This document shows positions 58,444-64,000 of a DNA stretch of 64,000 nucleotides, one piece after another (positions within the stretch are counted from its first letter, which is position 1; every line of letters starts with the position of its first letter). This DNA comes from Dokdonella sp. (GTDB lineage Bacteria; Pseudomonadota; Gammaproteobacteria; Xanthomonadales; Rhodanobacteraceae): contig NZ_JAGIAG010000009.1 of the NCBI RefSeq assembly GCF_017744955.1, positions 50,093 through 114,092 on the forward strand, read 5' to 3'. Under the pieces are notes generated by a model. The model was not told the origin of the DNA. It worked only from the letters and a program-made list of their open reading frames with translations, and ran no database searches. Both the position numbers and the translations under genes were made by a program.

Positions 58444-59171
58444 GCGCGATCGTCATCGGCGCGTCGAGCGGGCTCGGACGCGCACTCGCCGGCGAACTCG
58501 CCGCGCAGAAACACGACTTGCTGCTGGTCGCTTCCGATCCGCGCGACCTCGAAGCGCTCGCCGCCGACCTCAATCTGCGCCACGACGTCGCGGTGCGCAC
58601 ACTCGCGCTCGACCTCGGTCGCGAGCCCGATCCCGGCGCCGCCATCCTGGCGGCGCTCGACGGCCTGTCGGCACCGGACGCCCTGCTGTTGCCGATCGGG
58701 ATGTCGCGCGACGACGACGAGCTTTCGCTCGATCCCGCCGCGATCGGCCAGCTGCTGGCGATCAATCTGCACGCGCCGCTGGCGATCGCGCATGCGTTGC
58801 TGCCGCGTCTGCTCGAGTCGCGCGGCAGCGTGGTCCTGTTCGGCAGCATCGCCGCGGTGCGCGGGCGCGGGCGCAACGTCGTCTACGCCAGCGCGAAGCG
58901 CGGCCTGGTCTCGTTCTACGAGAGCCTGCGCCAGCGCTATCGCCCGGAGGAGCTGCGCGTGCAGCTCTACCAGCTCGGCTTTCTCGCCACCAATCTGACC
59001 CACGGCATGCGCCTGCCGACGGCACCGGCCGAGCCGGCGGTGATCGCGAGAGCGGTCGTCAAACGCCTGCGCGGCAAGTCCTCGCTGCGCTATCTGCCGG
59101 AGAAATTCGAGCTGATCGCACTGATCGTGCGCATGCTGCCGTGGTTCCTGTACCGGCGGATGAAGGGATAG
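58440..59171 (+). CDS. DprE2-like short-chain dehydrogenase
   Basis: A 243-residue short-chain dehydrogenase. It has SAIVIGASSGLGRALAGEL (TGxxxGxG-type loop), LLLPIGMS in place of NNAG, GSVVLFGSIAAVRGRG with the catalytic Ser, and VVYASAKRGLVSFYE with Tyr-x-x-x-Lys. A hydrophobic C-terminal helix (FELIALIVRMLPWFLYRR) suggests membrane contact, as in DprE2. The GTG start at 58440 overlaps the stop of the DprE1-like gene (GTGA). By analogy it would reduce the 2-keto intermediate with NADH. It ends at a convergent hairpin. Confidence 0.82.
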   Translation: MSAIVIGASSGLGRALAGELAAQKHDLLLVASDPRDLEALAADLNLRHDVAVRTLALDLGREPDPGAAILAALDGLSAPDALLLPIGMSRDDDELSLDPAAIGQLLAINLHAPLAIAHALLPRLLESRGSVVLFGSIAAVRGRGRNVVYASAKRGLVSFYESLRQRYRPEELRVQLYQLGFLATNLTHGMRLPTAPAEPAVIARAVVKRLRGKSSLRYLPEKFELIALIVRMLPWFLYRRMKG

Positions 59172-59220
59172 AAAGCCGTACCGGCGACCGGGATTCGGCG
59201 AACCGCCGACCCGATCGCAG

Positions 59221-59243
59221 GCACTCCGATCAATCCGGAGTGC
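59221..59243. terminator. Hairpin at the convergent end of the DprE2-like and ankyrin genes
   Basis: GCACTCCG and CGGAGTGC pair perfectly around a 7-base loop. The loop contains the ankyrin gene's stop codon, and the stem lies 50 bp after the plus-strand stop. A shared transcription end is likely. Confidence 0.5.
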
Positions 59244-62200
59244 GCGCGGGACGGCGCAGGGTCTGGCGCGCGCTCGGCAACGGCAGATGCGCGGCACCGA
59301 GTTCGGCGGCGACTTCGGTGTAGCCGAGCAGGCTGGCGACGTCGGCGGCGGTCCGCCCGAATCCGTCGACGAGATCGAGCGATGCGCCGTGCACTTTCAG
59401 CATGCGCGCGCAGCCGAGCAGGCCGTGCAGCGCGCAGGCGTGCAGGGCGCCGACGCCGCGCTGGTCCTGCGTGTCGAGCTTGGCGCCGTAACCCAACAGC
59501 AATTCGGTGAGGCGCGCCAGGTGTTCGGCGTCGCAGGACGAACCGGGAGCCGAACGCGAGCCGAGCAGGATCAGCAGCGCATCCTGACCTGCGTGGTTGC
59601 GCGCGTCGAGCTGCGCGCCGGCGCGCAGCAGGCGGTCGAGCAAGGCGTGCGCGGCGGCCGTGTCGCCGTGGTCGAACGCGTACTGCGCGGCCGCGTGCAG
59701 CGCCGTCGCGCCTTGATCGTCGGCCGCATTCGCGTTCGCGCCGGCCTCTAGCAGGGCTTCGACGATGCTGCGTTGACCGATCGCCGCGGCGATCATCAGC
59801 GCGGTGCCGCCTCCGGCCAGGCGCGTATCCGACGCGACGCCGTGACTGAGCAGGGTACGCACGATCGACTCGCGCTGCGCCGCGACGGCGGCGGCGAGGC
59901 AATGCATGCCGGAACGCGAAACATGCGCGGGATCGGCGCCGGATTCGAGCAGACGCACGGCCAAAGCGGCGTGGCCGTTGCCGGCGGCGCGGATCAGCGC
60001 CGTCGCGCCTTTCGCGTCCTCGGCTTCGAGCGGAAGACCGAGCGCCAGCAGGCGTTCGACCGCGTCGAGGTCGCCGATCGCCGCCGCCGCGGGCAAATCG
60101 TCGGCGCGCAGCGGCCTTCCCGGCAGACGCCATTGCGTCCAGCTCAGCCAGCGCACGAACGTGCGCTCTTCGCGCGCGAGCGCGAGACCGAGCGGTGTTT
60201 CGCCGTTCGCGGTGGCGATTTCCGGATCGGCGCCGGCGACCAGCAGGCGCTGCAGCAACGGCAGTGCGCGCTCGGCGTCGAGTTTCAACACGGCGTGCAG
60301 CGGTGTACGTCCTTGGGCGTCGCGCGCATTGGGGTCGGCACCGCGTTCGAGCAGGCGCCCGGTCAGCGCGAGATCGCCCTGCGCCGCCGCCAGATGCAGC
60401 GCGCTGCGCTGCCCACCGGCGCGACCGCACCAGTCGGCACCACGTTCGATCAGTGATGCGGCCAGCGCGCGCATCTCCTCGCCTTCCGCGCCGAGCGGCG
60501 CTTGCGCGAGCACCCGCGCGAAGAGACCGGCGCCGCCGGTCGGCGCACCGTGCTGCAGCCACTGCGCCAGCGCCGCGGCGGAGTTGGGCAGCGCATCGAC
60601 CAGCGCGTCGACGAGCGGGCGCCCTTCGCCGGTCGCCGCATCGCCGCCGAGGCCGCGATTCAGCAGCCAGGCGCGCGCGTCGGCATGTTCGGGATCGGCC
60701 AGATCGAAGTAGAGATCGGCCAACGCGGACGTCGGCCATTCGGTCAGCACGCCGGTGAATTCGGCGGCGACGTTCCAGTGTCCGAAGCGCAACGCATCGA
60801 GCAGATGGTCGGCGCTGGCGCCGTGCGCCGGCGGTGCGCCGACGCCGAGGCTGCTGGGCAACGGGTAGGCCGGGTCCAGCAGCGCGACCACGTGCCAGCG
60901 ACCGGCAGCTGCCGCATGATCGAGGGCGCGCTTGCCGTCCGCGCCGGCGAGCGCGCGATCGGCGCCGAGCGAAAGCAGCGCGCGCACGGTTTCCTCACTG
61001 GCGTGGCGCGACTGGCAGGCGACGATCAGAGCCGAGCGGCCGCTGCCGTCGACGGCGTCCGGATTCGCCTTGCGTTTGCCGAGCGCGTAGATCGCCGCGA
61101 CCGTACCGGATCGCGCGGCTTCCATCAGCGCGGTCGTGCCGCGCTGGTCGGCCAAATCGGGGCTGGCATTCCCGGCGAGCAGCGCTTCGACGATGCGTGC
61201 ATGGCCGGCCAGCGCGGCCGCCATCAGCGGCGTCCGTTCGAAGGCGCCGCGCGCGTCGGGATTCGCACGTTGTTTCAACAGCAGCTTGACGCCGGCAGGA
61301 TCATCCTCGGCGATGCCGGCGGCCAGCAGCAGGGCCGGCTGCGCCCGTTCGACATCCGGCTTGGCGCCGCGCTCGAGCAGGAACGCCGCGACTTTCCAGT
61401 TCGCATTGCCGCAGGCGATCGCGAGCGCCGTGGTGCCTTCCGCGTTGACGGCGTCGACGTCGGCTGCTGCGTCGAGCAGCAGGGCCGCGATACCCGGTTC
61501 GGCGCAGCGTGCGGCGTGATGCAGCGGTGTATTGCCGGCCGCGTCAGCCATGCGTGCGTCGGCGCCGTTGGCAAGCAGGGTCATGACTGCGTCGGGGCGA
61601 CCCTGGTAGCTGTCGCGCGTGACCGCGAGCAGCGGCGTGATGCCGCCCTGGGCGCGATTGACGTCGACGCCCTTGGCGATCAGCGTACGCAGCAGACGGA
61701 GATCCGGCAGGGTCGCCGCGACCATCAGCGCGCTGCGCTGGTCGCGCAGATCGACGCCCGGTACGGCGTTCGGGTCGGCGCCGCGTTCGAGCGCGGCCAT
61801 TGCCAGATCGACCTGCGAAGAGTGCGCGGCGCAGAGCAGGGTCGCGTCCAGTTCCGCGCGACTGATGCCAGGCGGTAACAGCGCGGCATCGGAAGCGTCC
61901 TCGGCGGCCGCCGGCACGGAAGGAGACGTTTCGCGCCGCCGCGCCACGCGCGCGTCCGCAAGCAGCGCGCGCAGCGTACGGTTCACCAGCACGATGTGCG
62001 CGAGCGGCGCGACAACGACGGCGTAGACCGCGAAGCCGACGACACGCACCTCGCCCGCGATGAAATTACCGAGACCGGCCAACGACAAGGCTCCGGCGGC
62101 GAGCAGCAACAGTGCCAATCCCGCCGGAAAGCCGTATCCGACGAAGAGCTCGTGCTCACGCGTGAGATGCCGAGCGAATGCGAGCGAGCGGCGCAAGGCG

Positions 62201-62646
62201 GTCGACAGCCACGAGCCGCGGTCGTCGTCGTGCGGATAGGCGTCGTCCCAGACGAACGGCAGTGCGAACGTCGGCCAAACGCGCCAGAGTGAAAACACGG
62301 CTACGAACAGCGTCGCCGACAGTACCAGTGCTGCCGGCAAGGAGCCGTCGCGCGACAGCCACAGCGCAGGCGCGGCGAGCAGGACGGCAACGAAGGCCGT
62401 ATAGACGGTCAACAGAATGAAATAGGCGAGCCCGCGGCGCGCGAGGCTGCGCGGATACCCCGCGTCCATGTCGAAGCCCAGCGCGCGGCAAATGCCCGTC
62501 ATGGCGACCGCATTTGCGATCAGCAGCAGGACCAAGGACTGCGAGTCGGCGAAGACGGCAGCGAGTCCGAAGACCAACCATGCGGGGATGAGATGACCGA
62601 GGATCGCGAGCGCAGTGTGGATCCGGTCGACGGCGCGCTTGGGCAT
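59230..62646 (-). CDS. Large membrane-anchored ankyrin-repeat protein
   Basis: A 1138-residue protein. The first about 235 residues hold five or six membrane helices (ALAILGHLIPAWLVFGLAAV, AYFILLTVYTAFVAVLLAAP, PAALVLSATLFVAVFSLWRV, FPAGLALLLLAAGALSLAGL and GFAVYAVVVAPLAHIVLVN). The rest is a chain of some twenty ankyrin units of about 33 residues, for example AGNTPLHHAARCAEPGIAAL and DQGATALHAAAQYAFDHGD. A less regular insert at about 580-690 (YPLPSSLGVGAPPAHGASAD and on) splits the array into two blocks. It probably presents a large cytosolic binding surface from the inner membrane. TTGAGGTGCGG precedes ATG 62646, favoured over ATG 62664. No partner gene is adjacent. Confidence 0.85.
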   Translation of the reverse strand: MPKRAVDRIHTALAILGHLIPAWLVFGLAAVFADSQSLVLLLIANAVAMTGICRALGFDMDAGYPRSLARRGLAYFILLTVYTAFVAVLLAAPALWLSRDGSLPAALVLSATLFVAVFSLWRVWPTFALPFVWDDAYPHDDDRGSWLSTALRRSLAFARHLTREHELFVGYGFPAGLALLLLAAGALSLAGLGNFIAGEVRVVGFAVYAVVVAPLAHIVLVNRTLRALLADARVARRRETSPSVPAAAEDASDAALLPPGISRAELDATLLCAAHSSQVDLAMAALERGADPNAVPGVDLRDQRSALMVAATLPDLRLLRTLIAKGVDVNRAQGGITPLLAVTRDSYQGRPDAVMTLLANGADARMADAAGNTPLHHAARCAEPGIAALLLDAAADVDAVNAEGTTALAIACGNANWKVAAFLLERGAKPDVERAQPALLLAAGIAEDDPAGVKLLLKQRANPDARGAFERTPLMAAALAGHARIVEALLAGNASPDLADQRGTTALMEAARSGTVAAIYALGKRKANPDAVDGSGRSALIVACQSRHASEETVRALLSLGADRALAGADGKRALDHAAAAGRWHVVALLDPAYPLPSSLGVGAPPAHGASADHLLDALRFGHWNVAAEFTGVLTEWPTSALADLYFDLADPEHADARAWLLNRGLGGDAATGEGRPLVDALVDALPNSAAALAQWLQHGAPTGGAGLFARVLAQAPLGAEGEEMRALAASLIERGADWCGRAGGQRSALHLAAAQGDLALTGRLLERGADPNARDAQGRTPLHAVLKLDAERALPLLQRLLVAGADPEIATANGETPLGLALAREERTFVRWLSWTQWRLPGRPLRADDLPAAAAIGDLDAVERLLALGLPLEAEDAKGATALIRAAGNGHAALAVRLLESGADPAHVSRSGMHCLAAAVAAQRESIVRTLLSHGVASDTRLAGGGTALMIAAAIGQRSIVEALLEAGANANAADDQGATALHAAAQYAFDHGDTAAAHALLDRLLRAGAQLDARNHAGQDALLILLGSRSAPGSSCDAEHLARLTELLLGYGAKLDTQDQRGVGALHACALHGLLGCARMLKVHGASLDLVDGFGRTAADVASLLGYTEVAAELGAAHLPLPSARQTLRRPARTPD

Positions 62647-62793
62647 CCGCACCTCAAGGAGCATCGCGGCGGATGCCGCGTCGCACCGAGTATATCGGCG
62701 CGCGTGGCGGCTGCGGCTAATGCGGGGTTAAAAGCGAGGCCGTCGTGAAAATGTTCATCGGAGCAGTGTGGTGATCGGCTCCGCCTTCGAGTG

Positions 62794-63051
62794 CTATTCC
62801 AGGGGATCGGTTGGCGGCATCTGCAGGTGAAAGCCGCGCTCGGCGAGATGCTCGAGCACGACCGACGCCTCTTCGCGCGCGAGCTTGCGCTCCGACGTCA
62901 ATTCGAGCTGCAGGACGAAAACCAGCTTGCCGAGCGCCTGCGCCAGCTCCGCCGGCAATGCCGCGAAGTCGTCGCGGGCGCGCAGATACACGTAGGTGTC
63001 CGCTTTGCGCAGGCTCTTGTAGACGTAGCAGGTCGTGGCGGGGATCGTCAT
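62794..63051 (-). CDS. ycgL: YcgL family protein
   Basis: An 85-residue protein of the gammaproteobacterial YcgL family. It reads MTIPATTCYVYKSLRKADTY, then VYLRARDDFAALPAELAQAL, VFVLQLELTSERKLAREEAS and LEHLAERGFHLQMPPTD, matching the family's alpha/beta fold over its full length. Function is unknown. The open frame reaches 63177, inside the rRNA region, and ATG 63051 is the family start. It lies just beyond the rRNA operon terminator on the same strand. Confidence 0.92.
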   Translation of the reverse strand: MTIPATTCYVYKSLRKADTYVYLRARDDFAALPAELAQALGKLVFVLQLELTSERKLAREEASVVLEHLAERGFHLQMPPTDPLE

Positions 63052-63082
63052 CGTTCGGAGAGGGCGGTGTCGCCGTTGCTGA

Positions 63083-63122
63083 AAACCGCAAAAGCGAACG
63101 CCCTCCCGACTGGGAGGGCGTT
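63083..63122 (-). terminator. Intrinsic terminator of the rRNA operon
   Basis: On the minus strand AACGCCCTCCC and GGGAGGGCGTT form a perfect 11-bp stem with a 4-base loop (63097-63122), followed by CGCTTTTGCGGTTTT. The stem, the T-rich tail and the position 10 bp after the 5S gene make this the rrn operon terminator. Confidence 0.9.
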
Positions 63123-63131
63123 CTGATGAAG

Positions 63132-63249
63132 CCCCTGGCGATGACCTACTCTTGCATGGCTTAAGCCACACTACCATCGGCGCTACTGCGTTTCACTTCC
63201 GAGTTCGAGATGGGATCGGGTGGGACCACAGTGCTAATTTCACCAGGGA
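63132..63249 (-). rRNA. rrf: 5S ribosomal RNA
   Basis: On the minus strand the sequence starts CCCTGGTGAAATTAGCACTG, continues TGGTCCCACCCGATCCCATC and CGAACTCGGAAGTGAAACGC, and ends AGAGTAGGTCATCGCCAGGG. The terminal helix CCCTGGTG/CGCCAGGG and the conserved CGAAC and GAAACG segments are those of bacterial 5S rRNA. The ends are placed to within a few bases. Confidence 0.97.
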
Positions 63250-63361
63250 ACTGGTGTGAGTCGCGCATTCTGCGCGGACTCAACATGGGGACTTGGGACG
63301 TAACGTTGCGTTTTGCTGTCGTCAGACCTCTCGTTGAGGCGACGAAGCGTCTTGGAGTTAT

Positions 63362-64000
<639 letters not shown>

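Noticed and set aside
63250..63361. tRNA gene in the 23S-5S spacer
   Set aside because: The 112-bp spacer shows no cloverleaf or T-loop GTTCRA pattern. I found no tRNA elsewhere in the window either, though a covariance search was not possible.

Overview
The window is a GC-rich (roughly 70 percent by eye), gene-dense stretch of a gammaproteobacterial chromosome. The gene set points to the order Xanthomonadales, probably the Rhodanobacteraceae/Lysobacteraceae side. Supporting evidence is an opgG-opgH-opgD cluster, the lptM-dapF-DUF484-xerC-hslV-hslU run followed by DUF971 and ubiE, a gpmI-envC-ctpA-lepB run, the ExeA/GspB secretion helper pair, and two exported proteins ending in a FADGFD tail. 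The assignment is inference from content and gene order. I see no prophage, insertion sequence, CRISPR array or tRNA gene.

Layout. 1-7 kb: a GST, an FHA-GGDEF diguanylate cyclase, an orphan Ser/Thr kinase with TPRs, a DUF2884 exported protein, aqpZ, DUF4242 and a VIT transporter. 7-13 kb: osmoregulated periplasmic glucan genes opgG, opgH, opgD. 13-17.5 kb: a six-gene yjfI-J-K-L-M-C operon (PspA-family envelope stress set) behind an 18-bp perfect palindrome. 17.5-24 kb: mixed genes (DUF1801, DUF5666, EcsC, Bcr/CflA exporter, PQQ-type sugar dehydrogenase). 24-28 kb: gspA, gspB, a rhomboid protease, DUF1820. 28-33 kb (minus strand): gpmI, a possible 67-residue repeat ORF, envC, ctpA, lepB. 33-40 kb: a beta-helix-like repeat protein, an M1 aminopeptidase, a LuxR solo, and an overlapping APH(6)-like / SDR-DoxX / DUF2269 operon. 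39.6-49 kb: ubiE, lemA-DUF2207, DUF971, a hypothetical, hslU, hslV, xerC, DUF484, dapF and the short lipoprotein gene lptM. 49-59 kb: a membrane protein, GNAT, a RimK-type ATP-grasp, an MBOAT/SGNH pair, a Kef-type antiporter and a DprE1/DprE2-like pair. 59-64 kb: a 1138-residue membrane ankyrin protein, ycgL, and the 3' end of an rRNA operon (5S and partial 23S, minus strand).

Many genes work on the envelope: glucan synthesis, PspA-type stress response, cell-division peptidoglycan control (EnvC, CtpA), LPS-translocon maturation (LptM), secretion helpers (GspA/B, LepB), polysaccharide acylation (MBOAT/SGNH) and prenyl-linked sugar epimerisation (DprE-like).

The observations I rate highest are these. 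(1) A 67-codon ORF of three identical 14-residue repeats overlaps the gpmI stop (TGATG) and the envC start (GTGA). (2) A perfect 18-bp palindrome lies 8 bp before yjfI, whose product has a DNA-binding-like N-terminus. (3) Two exported proteins share the FADGFD C-terminal tail. (4) Inverted heptanucleotide arrays sit between hslV and hslU, with a similar element before DUF1820. (5) There is a gammaproteobacterial DprE1/DprE2-like pair. (6) An antibiotic-kinase-like gene overlaps an SDR-DoxX membrane module.
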